DNA from: Toxorhynchites rutilus septentrionalis
Taxonomy: Eukaryota; Arthropoda; Insecta; Diptera; Culicidae
Assembly: GCF_029784135.1 (NCBI RefSeq)
Contig: NC_073746.1
Location: 96,875,015-96,939,014, forward strand
Direction: 5' to 3'
Length of the DNA: 64,000 nt
The notes below the pieces were generated by a model. The model was not told where the DNA came from. It saw only the letters and a program-made list of their open reading frames with translations, and did no database searches. Shown in pieces: positions 26,933 to 37,736 of this stretch; the first letter of the stretch is position 1; the number at the start of each line of letters is the position of its first letter. The position numbers and the translations under genes were made by a program.

Positions 26933-27958
26933 ATGGAGCAAAATAAAGAGAAAATCCGACATATTTTACAGTACTACTATGACAAAGGCAAAAATGCATC
27001 TCAAGCTGCCAATAAAATTTGTGCAGTTTATGGACCCGATACAGTTTCCATTTCCACCGCACAACGATGGTTTCAACGTTTTCGTTCTGGTGTAGAGGTC
27101 GTCGAAGATGCGCCACGCTCCGGAAGGCCTGTCGTCGAAAATTGCGACAAAATCGCTGAATTAGCCGAGAAAGACCGGCATAGTAGCAGCCGTAGCATCG
27201 GCCAAGAGCTGGGGATAAATCATCAAACCGTTATTAACCATTTGAAGAAGCTTGGATTCACAAAGAAGCTCGATGTATGGGTGCCACACACGTTGACGCA
27301 AAAAAACATCTTTGACCGTATCGACGCATGTGAATCGCTGCTGAATCGCAACAAAATCGACCCGTTTCTGAAGCGGATGATGACTGGCGATGAAAAGTGG
27401 GTCACTTACGACAACGTGAAGCGCAAACGGTAGTGGTCGAAGCCCGCTGAAGCGGCTCAGACGGTGGCCAAGCCCTCATTAACGGCCAGGAAGGTTCTGC
27501 TGTGTGTTTGGTGAGATTGTCAAGGAATAATCTATTATGAGCTGCTTCCCTATGGCCAAACGCTCAATTCGGACCTGTACTGCCAACAACTGGACCGCTT
27601 GAAGGTAGCACTCATGAAGAAGAAGCCATCTTTGATAAACAGAGGCCGCATTGTCTTCCATCAGGACAACGCCAGGCCACACACTTCATTGGTGACGCGC
27701 CAGAAGCTCCGGGAGCTCGGATGGGAGGTTCTTTTGCATCCGCCGTATAGTCCGAACCTTGCACCAAGTGACTACCACCTGTTTTTGTCCATGGCGAACG
27801 AGCTAGGTAGTCAGAAGTTAGCCACAAAAGAGGCCTGTGAAAATTGGCTATCCGAGTTTTTTGCCAATAAGGAAGCGAGCTTCTATAACAGGGGTATTAT
27901 GAAGTTGGCATCTCGTTGGTAACAAGTCATCGAACAAAACGGCGCATATTTGACTTAA
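26933..27958 (+). pseudogene. mariner (DD34D) transposase, full frame with three stops
   Basis: From the ATG at 26933 the frame runs 341 codons with no frameshift and is interrupted only by three in-frame stops: TAG at 27431, TGA at 27512 and TAA at 27920. The length is close to the family norm of ~345. The order is a paired HTH region (NKEKIRHILQYYYDKGKNAS, then STAQRWFQRFRSG and APRSGRPV), WVPHTLTQKN, TGDEKWVTYD (Asp 1), HQDNARPH (Asp 2) and PNLAPSDYHLF (Asp 3). I count 34 residues between the second and third Asp, which defines DD34D mariner. An upstream TTG in frame is not needed. The pattern is point decay in a once-complete gene. Confidence 0.9.
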
Positions 27959-28032
27959 CACAGATGATTGTAACTAATGTTATGAACAAATGATAATTAA
28001 AAAAAAAAATACCGCAGGATTTTTTTGACAGC

Positions 28033-28203
<171 letters not shown>

Positions 28204-28558
28204 GGATTTCTGTCTGTCTGTCTGTCTGATTCTTATGGACTCGGAAACTACTGAACCGATCGACATGAAAATTGGTATGTATATGTTTTAGTGGTCGGGG
28301 AAGGTTCTTATGACAGTCCGAGACCCCTCCCCTTTCTCTAAGGGCTGCCATACAAAACAAATGAAACACAAATTTCTGCATTACTCGAGAATTAATCAAC
28401 AAAAATTAATTGCATTACTCGAGAATTGATTAACGAAAATTAATTGTGGAGGCATGTGGAGGTTTTAGGGTGCACTAAATGTTTCTATGGTGGTTAGACA
28501 CTCCACCCCCTCTCTGAGGGAGGGCTGCCATTCAAAAGAAACACAAATTTCTGCATTA

Positions 28559-29824
28559 AAGGGTGTGTCACATCAAATTGCATCACGGAAAAAACGCTGT
28601 AGAAATTCGCCCAGTAGACCGATCCTTTTGAAAATTTTAGACAGTAAAATAAAAACTATTAAACAACTTTTGGCATTTTCTTTTCATTAATACTTCGAGC
28701 CCAAGCCCGTATGCTCGCACCTTCCTCTTTACCCCGTCCATAAGGTTCTGTACAACGTCAGGTTGTAGTTTTTTTTTTTTTTTGAACAGAAATCCATTTT
28801 CTCTTGAAGTCCGCCTCCGATTTGACAACTTTTGGGTTCTTCCGGAGGGCCTGCTTCATAATCGCCCAATATTTCTCTATTGGTTCATTTCCTTTGGCAC
28901 GAAGGTGACCCCGTTGGCTTCGTACACTCCAACACGTCCTTTGAATAGTGGCACGAAGCGAGATCCGGCCAGAAGATGGTCGGGCCCTCGCGCTTCTGTA
29001 AGCGCTTCTGTAGGCACTCCTTAAGGTAAACCTGCCCGTTTACCGTGCCGGTCATCACGAAGGGGGCGCTCCGCTTTCCGCAAGAGCAGATCGCTTGCCA
29101 CACCATGTGCTTTTTGGCAAACTTGGATAGTTTCTGCTTGCGAATCTCCTCCGGAACGCTGAATTTGTCCTCTGCGGAGAAGAACAACAGGCCCGGTAGC
29201 TGACGAAAGTCCGCTTTGACGTAGGTTTCGTCGTCCATTACCAGGCAATGCGGCTTCGTCAGCATTTCGGTGTACAGCTTCCGGGCTCGCGTCTTCCCCA
29301 CCATGTTTTGCCTTTCGTCGTGGTTAGGAGCCTTCTGAACCTTGTATGTACGCAGGCCCTCCCGCTGCTTGGTCCGCTGGACGAATGAACTTGACAAATT
29401 CAACTTATTGGCGACATCCCGGACCGAACTTCTCAGATCACGTCTAAACTGCTTAACTACGAGCTTGTGATCTTTTTCACTGACGAGCATCCATTTTTGC
29501 CGTTCTTCAACTTCCGGTCGATGGTTAGGTTCTCGAAGTATCGTTTTAGTACTCTGCTGACCGTGGATTGGACGATTCCCAGCATCTTACCGATGTCCCG
29601 ATGTGACAACTCCGGATTCTCGAAATGAGTGCGCAGGATTAATTCACGACGCTCTTTTTCGTTCGACGTCATTTTTCCAAATTTACGAAAAATTGACAGT
29701 CAAGCATGGCCAACGTGATCTATACACTCTTATCTGATTATAAGCGAAAGCTGAAGATATAATTCCTAAAAATAAAATTTCTACAGCGTTTTTTCCGTGA
29801 TGCAATTTGATGTGACACACCCTT
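28559..29824 (-). mobile_element. DD37E (ITmD37E-type) transposon
   Basis: It has perfect 49-bp terminal inverted repeats AAGGGTGTGTCACATCAAAT... at 28559-28607 and 29776-29824, flanked by TA on both sides (28557-28558, 29825-29826). Removing the 1266 bp and one TA leaves CTGCATTACTCGAGAA, exactly the text of the neighbouring Helitron-like repeats (for example near 28377). Insertion site and boundaries are therefore unambiguous. Confidence 0.95.
28640..29672 (-). pseudogene. ITmD37E transposase, degraded
   Basis: The frame opens with MTSNEKERRELILRTHFENP (ATG 29672), an HTH region (LSHRDIGKMLGIVQSTVSRV), then shifts frame near 29480. The second frame holds CLVMDDETYVKADF (first catalytic Asp), MVWQAICSCGKRSAPFV and TIFWPDLASCHYSKD (second Asp). 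A second shift and a small deletion near 28870 precede IEKYWAIMKQ, which carries the Glu. The C-terminus LQPDVVQNLMDGVKRKVRAY ends near 28640. DDETY plus WPDLASCHY plus EKYW is the signature of the DD37E family described in mosquitoes. At least two frameshifts: not functional, but not heavily decayed. Confidence 0.88.
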
Positions 29825-30545
29825 TACTCGAGAATCAATCAAGCAAATGAAACCAAATTTGGCCAAATTCTATGGTAGATAGACACACCTCTCCCTCTCT
29901 AGATGGGGGGGGGGGTTTCTCCAAACAAATGAAACACAAATTTGTGCTTAACTCAAGAACTAATCAAGGAAATGGAGCCAAATTCGGGATGTGAAGGTTT
30001 TTGGCTATGAGAAATGTTTCTATGATGGTATGACACTCCTCCCTCCTCTGGAAGGGGGAGGGGACCCATAAAAATAATGCACATATTTCAACGAAACATA
30101 CTCCAACCACACATGACGATGGAACATTTTGGGAAAACTCTATAGGAAAATGGGAAAATTCGAAAAATTCAATTCGCATGTGTTCTACAATTACTTATTG
30201 ACAAGCATTGTTAGGCCATTTGATGTTTGCGGTAACGAAATTGATCTTCGTTCGAAAGTGGAAATGGATTTTAATGTGACAAAACGCGCTCCCATATCGT
30301 CTTCTATCTATATAAATAAAGATGGATCGCCGAATGTGTTGATAAGAGTAAAACTGGAGAAGGGAGTTGTCCGATTTAGGACTGTCTTCATTCTATCATA
30401 TTTTCTGTATTAAAAATTTATTCAATGTATCGAAGAAACATGTTATTTGCAAGTGGATGAAACATCCTGCACGAGAATTATGTCTGAAAATAATCGGATA
30501 TTATATTGACGAGTTTTGGTAGAAGTACTGAAATTTTATAGTAAA

Positions 30546-30900
30546 AAATAATTTTAGATTCATTGGATTAGATTAGATTCATTAGAGATCAATTAGATTA
30601 AATTTTAAATTTGAAAAAATGAAAAAATCCTTGGTTCCGTTCCTTAAATCGCATCAAACAGTTTTCCAGAATGTAACGGTTTCCGACGATAACGTGAGGA
30701 TTCTCGTGACTTCAAAGCGGCAGTTTTTCTTATTGATGTATCCATTTGAACACAACGTTAACTTTGACAGCTGTCATAATAGCGCACATAAAAAAGGATA
30801 GAGTAAGAGGTCAAAGTCTGAAAATTTTCTGGGTTTTCTGGATGATTCTCTTTTATATGGTTCATTAAGGTGCTCATGATAGGTAAATATATTTATAGGA
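30546..30900. other. AT-rich DNA, no gene seen
   Basis: Nothing recognisable between the Helitron-like copy and the hAT target duplication at 30901. Confidence 0.5.
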
Positions 30901-31051
30901 CGCACGGCCAGGGTTGCCACGTATATAGAATATTCTGTATTTTACAGATTTTTCGCCAAATTTCATATACAGAATCTGTATATAAATAGTTACAGATTTT
31001 CTTTTAAATTTAATATTAAATATTGAATTCATTACAGTGCATACATAAAGA

Positions 31052-31537
31052 TTTTTTTTTATCCCATTTACTTATTTTAGTCTCATTAGCATTTTAGCTG
31101 TAACATAACCGAATTTTAATGGTGTACATGTCACATGGTTATCATATGTATAATTAGCACATTACACAAGTTGTCGTTTGCCAATATTCCTTCTATACCA
31201 TTGCACATGGTACATTTACACAGTAGCCATTTAGGCGTAAGAGTATTCTTTCTGTTCTTCCATTATCCAGTTAGACCACCGGACAGCGGAGACAGTTGAT
31301 TAATCATTGTTGAGTTATTTATAGAACAGCAGCCCGATGTGTCTTGCCGAACAGAGCAGTTATATGGATGAATCAATCGATCTTATTTCGACCGTGGATC
31401 GATCTCCATCGCTGATGATTGTTGCGTGGACGTAATTATTCTGTAACAACACAAAGATAGTCAATGAGGGCCCTGAGTTTTGAACTCACGATCAATCGCT
31501 TACTAAGCAAACGCGCAATGTGGCTACGGAGACCCCC
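31052..31537 (-). mobile_element. tRNA-derived SINE, long body, copy B
   Basis: This is the inverted partner of the copy at 8425. The head GGGGGTCTCCGTAGCCACAT lies at 31537 and the GGGAT(A)n tail at ~31052. The flanks ATCTCTATGTA and ATCTTTATGTA (minus-strand reading) form an 11-bp target duplication with one mismatch. That fixes the ends and shows L1-type retroposition into the hAT element. Confidence 0.85.
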
Positions 31538-31799
31538 TACATAGAGATCTTGATTTATATAAATGTTGAATGCAACCCAAAGAGATGGCAGTTGTTAAGC
31601 GAAATCTTGTTCTATTTGAAGAGCCTTAACTATTATTTTCGATCCAAATTAGTATGGCCATAATGAATCCGCTAATCGTATTCTCATTCGAACGATCCTT
31701 TGACTAAACCGATTATGCTGTTCCTGAACATTGTTCAACCACTTACCAATAACGTCAATTGCACTTTTTAGTTAGAAAGTTTTCAATTTCGCGAACTTC

Positions 31800-32335
31800 G
31801 TAATGAGACAAGGATGTTATTATTGATCATGATGGATGGCTTATGTTCAGAGAGTTATGTGCAACGATTCGCTGATGCTAACCATGACGTGAAAGATTTT
31901 GAAGACTTTCTGAGGATGTTTACGTTGGTGTCGATGCAGAAGAAGCTAAAAAAGGATTGGATGCAGCTAGGAAGCTGACCTTCAAATCGATTTGTCGTGA
32001 CTACCATATTGAACTCGTGAAACAGATTTCAAAGCGATTTGATTTCAGTGATCCTTAAAATTTCGTCAAGTCCAAACCTTGATGATTTGAAGCGCCAATT
32101 TCCTCAATTCCTTGAAGAAGCTAATAGACAAGCTGTTGGATGTCAAAAGGCGTGATGAGATATTTTTGTATCCATTGGTAAGATCGTTTGTAAGATACTT
32201 TTTGAGATACATTCCTCAGCGTGTGTTAAATTTTTCAACAAAACAAAGTCCGGAAATCGGTTGGCACCCACAATTATGGACTCTATTCGGATGAAATTGG
32301 CGAAACATTTGAAGGCAAGGTGCAACAAAACCATG
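31800..32335 (+). pseudogene. hAT transposase remnant (ZNF862-like)
   Basis: Broken frames contain AKKGLDAARKLTFKSICRDY and HIELVKQISKRFDFSDP, then FVKSKP and LKRQFPQFLEEANRQAV. These resemble the central part of hAT-type transposases related to vertebrate ZNF862-like proteins. Stops and frame changes are frequent, and the N-terminal zinc finger and the C-terminal dimerisation domain are not recognisable. The placement inside good hAT ends supports the assignment; the protein match alone is moderate. Confidence 0.55.
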
Positions 32336-32576
32336 TATAAACATCATACAAATCAAAGAAAATCCTTTCAATTATTTATTTTGTTGCATTGATACGAATT
32401 TAACAACTCATAAATAAGAAAAAAATATATTCAAAGTGAAATTAAACCTTCGTTTTCATTTTTTCCCTCAATTTTTCCATACAGATTTTTATACAGATTT
32501 TTTTTGCTTAAAATACAGATATACAGATTTCTTCAGGAAATTTTACAGAATTAAATGTGGCAACCCTGCGCACGGC

Positions 32577-33441
32577 CCAGACAGTTCTAATTCAGTGCAG
32601 AGAGACGACATTGCATCGTGTATTCTATAGAACATGTTCGTTCCTCTCAATGACTCCCAGCTGCGTTTCTCTGTTTTGGAGTATGATTACCTAGCTATAC
32701 ATTTGTTCCGTACAGTTTTCTGCTTCCATATCCAGTCCATAACGAGCAACCTGGTGAGCAACCGGATCCTCGAGGCACTCCAAATAGCCAGTGCGTCTAA
32801 AAGGACTTTTTAACGTGAGACTACGTCTAACATTTCGATATAGGGGGTCCCAACGTTTCGGGTGGAAAAAAGTGAAAGATTTTGAACGTCAATATCTGTT
32901 CAAATAATGGATGAATTTTGATTCCAAATACACAAATTAATAGGAAATATCCCCAGCTATGTTTTGCCTCAGTCTTTGCCACAGTGGAAATTGTAATGGG
33001 CTATAAATTTGAAAAAAAAAATGTTGAGAGCTGAGAGTTGATTTTGGAATACTGCTACGGTGCGATTCGCTAGCATCGCGCATTGGATGTATTCTGTGGA
33101 ATAACATATGCGTTTGTTGAATAAAATAGGAAACATTCCCAGCAAATTAACGTTCATGTACAAAGCTCCGATAAAACAATCCAAGAGAAGGAAGAACCCA
33201 ATAATAGTGAGGTTAAATCGAAAACTTGTGTAGAAATAAAATGAAAACTCATCAGAATCTAACGAAAATCAAATCCAGCAACACCAACGACAGCAACAAA
33301 GTTTTTATCAACACTAACGCCAATGATAACACCAAATGTTTTATAAGCTTGGAATTATGTCAAGCACTTTTAACCTTTTCAGTTTATCTTCAGCGACGAA
33401 AAATGTCTACATCGATATAGAAACAGGGCAGTAAAAATGCG
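32577..33441. other. no gene seen; one TTAACGTGAGACTACGTC palindrome
   Basis: The motif at 32810-32827, followed by TAACATTTCGATATAGGGGG, matches the left ends of the TTGACGTGGGACTA family. I find no matching right end, so it is probably a truncated copy. Confidence 0.5.
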
Positions 33442-33504
33442 TAGGATAGATAGGGGCAATATGGTCCCCCTATGAACGAAACGTCCTAAATCATGTAGGT
33501 ACCA

Positions 33505-33600
33505 GGGTTGCCCTAATAAAATCTGTGTTTTTGATCTCAAAAAATATTTTTATCTGTGTTTTTTCTCAGAAAATCTGTATCGAAATCTGTATTAACACTT
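33505..33600 (+). repeat. possible hAT-type end
   Basis: CAGGGTTGCCCTAATAAAAT and repeated ATCTGTGTTTTT resemble the left end and subterminal repeats of the hAT at 30909. No matching right end is seen in the window. Confidence 0.35.
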
Positions 33601-33654
33601 TACGGTGGTTTGTCTGCTTTCAGCCACCACAGCAAAGAAGTATACTAATTTTTT

Positions 33655-34373
33655 TTTCCCAAAATATAATTTTTATTAAGGCACATGTGGCGTTAGCCTG
33701 AAGGGGCCGGGAGTTCAATATTTTGACAATTTTTGTCTTACAACTATGTTAGTAATGTGTAACCGATTACTCGCGGTTGGCTCGAGGTTAGTATTACAAG
33801 TGTTCTCATAATTGGTATGTTGCAGTCTTCGATGCTCTGTACGTGTGCCCGACACGGGATACTTCCTATTAGGATGCAGCTGACCATTAATCAGCAACGC
33901 CCCCCTAGTCTGTACCCCATATTCAGTTGTACAAAACAACGATATTGTCAGTGTTAGAATATGGCAGTTTTTGCTTCCGATCAGCTGCCAGGATTCATAT
34001 TCTCAAGCTGGAGAGGATACAATATCGTTGCTTGCGTATAGCCATGGGGTGTTTGCATTCGACACATACGATGAGTCTCGAAGTTTTGGCAGGAGTACCC
34101 CCGCTCACTCTTCGGTTCACAGAATTATCCGTGGTGCGTCTTTCTCGACTCGAGGAATCCAGGATAGAATAGTCACTAGCCGGCGCAATCATCAGCTCGT
34201 GTAGAGTTGTCATGAGCGGTACAACCTTTGGCTCTTGTTGAATGATCAGTGGACTGCACAACCTTCGGCCCGTGCATCTGTAAAGAGTGTGTGTATGTAT
34301 TGCCGCGACTAAGTAAAAGTTTATCGATCGGATAGGAGGGATATGAAACGGGGACACAACGAAGGAAACATCA
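33655..34373 (-). repeat. LINE 3' region with inverted 5' segment
   Basis: 33655-33920 is 3'-UTR type sequence; GTAACCGATTACTCGCGGTT resembles the 3' UTR at 50390. 33921-34134 is a near-perfect inverted copy of 35521-35735 from the same LINE. 34135-34373 continues as 3' UTR. This could be two copies, one with a twin-priming inversion, or one rearranged copy. Confidence 0.65.
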
Positions 34374-35758
34374 TTAAACGTTGACATCGGTGTTTCTGAG
34401 GAACAGGTATAGATGAAGCAGAAGATCAGGATCACGGCTACCTAAGATATCCCGGACAGGGATATCCGATTGTCTGCCTTGTGCTCTCAGTGCTCTAGAG
34501 AGCTGAGAGCGAGCAGCATGGAACCGGATACACGACCAGACAACATGCTCGATGTCGTGGTAGCCATCGCCACAATCACAAAGATTGATTGCTGCGAGCC
34601 CAATGCGATAGAGATGCGGGTTTAGGTTGTAGTGATTGGACATAAGCCGAGATATCACGCGAATGAAATCACGACCTACATTCAATCCCTTGAACCATGC
34701 ACTCGTCGAGACCTTAGGGATAATCGTGTGTAACCAACGACCGAACTCATCTTCACTCCACATGCGCTGCCAACTTACGAGCGTATACTGACGAGGAATG
34801 TGGAAAAATTCATTATAAGCAATTTGCATTTCAAAAAGTGTGCCTTCTAAAGCGCCCACCTTAGCTAGCGAGTCCGTTTTCTCATTCCCCGGAATCGAGC
34901 AATGAGAGGGAACCCATGCTAAGGTAATCTTGAATAATTTTTCAACCAAAACACTCAATAGTTGTCTTATTCTTGTTAGGAAATAATATGAGCGTTTATC
35001 AACTTTCATTGAGCGGATTGCCTCTATTGAGCTGAGACTGTCTGAAAAAATAAAATAGTGGTCGATGGGCAATGTTTCAATGATCCCTAATGCGTAATAT
35101 ATCGCACCCAGTTCAGCGACATACACGGAACAAGGATCTTTGAGTTTGAAAGAGGCACTGGAATTCGCATTGAAGACGCCGAAGCCAGTGGACCCGTTTA
35201 TGAATGAACCGTCAGTAAAGAACATTTTATCAGATCCAACTTTCCCATATTCTGCCGAAAATATCGGCGGAATAGAATCGGAGCGTAGGTGATCTGGGAT
35301 TCCATGGATTTTTTGTCGCATGGACAGATAAAAAATGACAGAGGAATTGCAAAAGTATGGGAAGCAAACTTGGTTGGAGATGCCTGGTGAAGGGTGCACG
35401 TCGTGGGTAAGGTACTCATGGTATAAAGACATAAAACTTGACTGAGGAGTCAGTTGTAGTAGATTTTCGAAGATATCAATCACCAATGGATTCATGATCT
35501 TGCAACGGATGAGAAATCTGTAGGATAATTCTGTGAACCGAAGAGTGAGCGGGGGTACTCCTGCCAAAACTTCGAGACTCATCGTATGTGTCGAATGCAA
35601 ACACCCCATGGCTATACGCAAGCAACGATATTGTATCCTCTCCAGCTTGAGAATATGAATCCTGGCAGCTGATCGGAAGCAAAAACTGCCATATTCTAAC
35701 ACTGACAATATCGTTGTTTTGTACAACTGAATGAGGTCTCCTGGATGGGCACCCTACT
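34374..35758 (-). pseudogene. I-clade LINE ORF2, C-terminal part with RNase H
   Basis: One long open frame of 450 residues. It starts in the reverse-transcriptase thumb (LYKTTILSVLEYGSFCFRSA), continues through a linker, then an RNase H domain with FTDGS (Asp), YVAELGAIYYAL (Glu), FSDSLSSIEAI (Asp) and HCSIPGNEKTDSLAK (His/Asp), and ends with a CCHC-type motif CDCGDGYHDIEHVVWSC. RNase H plus the C-terminal knuckle places it in the I group. The copy is 5'-truncated near 35758, where TAG replaces a Trp codon. No endonuclease or catalytic RT is left. The open RNase H region suggests a fairly recent insertion. Confidence 0.88.
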
Positions 35759-36904
35759 ACTAATATTATAATTCAATATATAATACTCAATATATAATTA
35801 CTAATATTATAATTCATGCAACAATTCATCAGTTCAAACTTTTCCTAAACGAAGTTTAATGTCTTGTGAACTTATTCACGAAACAAACGGTGCTACTAGA
35901 AATAATGGATAACGGTACAAAGTATGAACAAAAATTGCCATCCGTGCTTAAGGAAAGGATTAATCGAAAACTCCATGTATTGTGGTACTGTGTAGATGTG
36001 AAGAGCATTGTTCTGTATGTTCAAACAGAAAGATGAAAGGCGAAAGACGTCAAACTAATTTTTTTTGTGTTACATACGAAAGATATCACACGGAAAAGAA
36101 TTATAGCAAATATTTTTAAAACATAAACATAAAAACATTGTTTAGTAAATACTTATCAGAAGTTTTCAAAACATAAAGGAATCTTGTTCATCCTTCATAA
36201 TCTCATATCACAGCTTATTCGCGTAAAAATAATTGCGACCAGTACGACACACATGTCGAAATTTAATACGACCGCAAAGGATTAAATTTATAAGTTCAAT
36301 CTTGAAGCATAATCTTAGCTTTAGTATTATTGATTGGCATAGTTATTATGAATTTGACGATGTTGATGGTATCCACGAAAAAAATCGTATTCACTGTGCT
36401 TTAGTAGATAAAATGTTATTTATTTATTGAAAGGCTAGCCGATGACGCAGATTCTTGCATTTTTTCGCCTTAGATTGAACATGAGAAAGCAGTACTAAAC
36501 GCTACATATGAATGATATAATCGCTCTCATTCAGACTGATTCGAATGTATGAATACGTTTGAAAAAAGATTTATTTGGAAAATTTACACTTTTAAAAATT
36601 TGTCCCATTTCCGTCAATAGAAAACACTACGGAGCAAAAGGGGCCACCATGTGGGGCAAAATGACCATGTTTATTGATTGAATAATTTAAGCATGTTTTC
36701 GTAGGGGAATAACGTAACAAGTTCATAAAACGAAAGCTTATTCTATTTTGCAACTTTCGCGTGTATTTAATTGGATTTCATTCAGTTTGCATGTACAAAA
36801 AAAACACAATGTGATCAAAGAGATGGGACTACAATTTTACGTTGCTCAAATCAGATTTTGGAATTTTTGGTCTGCACCTGTTGAATAATGATAATAATTT
36901 TTAG

Positions 36905-37130
36905 TTTACTTGCTGGTTCTATAGAAAAAAAGATAGTTACTGGAATCACTGATGTTTTATCGACATTGAATTTTTTGGTGGAGTGATGTATTTCTGCAGT
37001 TCGTCCTCCAGTAAATCGAAGAATTTCCCGACTGCAACGCGATTGAATCATTTAGTCCTAGCGGCGGGGTTGCTTCTTGTGTCCGAAGTGAGATTTGTGG
37101 GTGACACTTTCGCAAACCAGACACAATGCA
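36905..37130 (-). pseudogene. pogo-type transposase fragment
   Basis: Minus-strand frames read KCHPQISLRTQEAT, then (shifted) KFFDLLEDELQKYITPPK, then (shifted again) FNVDKTSVIPV. These align in order with KRHPTISMRTPEGT, RFFDVLESKL and YNVDETSVSTV of the intact transposase at 54.2 kb. They therefore cover the end of the DNA-binding region and the first catalytic Asp. At least two frameshifts; the rest of the gene is unrecognisable. Confidence 0.7.
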
Positions 37131-37736
37131 CAAAGGAAGTTTGTCACACCATCGTACTTCTTTTCGCTGCTTCGGTGGCTGCGTTCAAACTGGTCTGTGA
37201 TCACTTTTTACAATCGGATGTTCTGATATAATTCCGCACTATGATTCCACATCTAACTATTGCCAACTATGTGTAAAAATTTTGACAGCTGTTTTTACAG
37301 GTTATGTTGAAAAAATACCTGGTCATAATGCCCCAAGCAGGTATGCCCATTCCGCCCCGTACATTCACACTCAATAAAAATTAACCGATCTTTTACATGG
37401 AACGGCAAAGCAGCGCAATAAATCAGTGAAAATATTCAGAAATAATATCAGTGCGAATTGATATAAAGAGCAGAGTCATAAATCTCAGCATGAAGCGTAC
37501 AGAGCTTATTTTTTTAACTGCTTTTTTATATGTTTTTTCGTGATAGGCGGTCAGTGTGATATTTCTTTCAATATCTTTATACAACAATTTAATTTGAATA
37601 CGGTTTTCACGGAGATACTCATCAAGAGTATTTCTAACACAATTGTTGGCAAATAAGTGTTATTGGTTCAATGAAAAGCCCAAACGAACGGTGACCCATT
37701 TCGCCCCGCCTGGTCATATTGCCCCTATCTACCCTA

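Larger units (their letters stand above)
30909..32568. mobile_element. hAT element with perfect 8-bp target duplications
   Basis: The left end CAGGGTTGCCAC (30909-30920) and its inverse GTGGCAACCCTG (32557-32568) are flanked by identical 8-bp repeats, CGCACGGC (30901-30908 and 32569-32576). Those ends and 8-bp duplications define hAT transposons. Subterminal TATACAGAT-type repeats crowd both ends. A SINE is inserted at 31052-31537. Confidence 0.92.
33444..37734 (-). mobile_element. decayed pogo-type element with nested LINE
   Basis: The ends GGATAGATAGGGGCAATATG (33444) and, inversely, GGGTAGATAGGGGCAATATG (37734) lie next to TA on both sides (33442-33443, 37735-37736). Motifs such as GTGGGGCAAAATGACC (near 36650) and TGCCCCAAGCAGG (near 37326) recur inside, similar in type to the subterminal repeats of the pogo element at 53.8 kb. 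A pogo transposase remnant lies at 36900-37130. About 2.1 kb of it is an inserted LINE. Confidence 0.7.

Noticed and set aside
31800..32335. A host gene similar to ZNF862.
   Set aside because: It sits within hAT ends with 8-bp duplications and is full of stops, so it is a transposase remnant.
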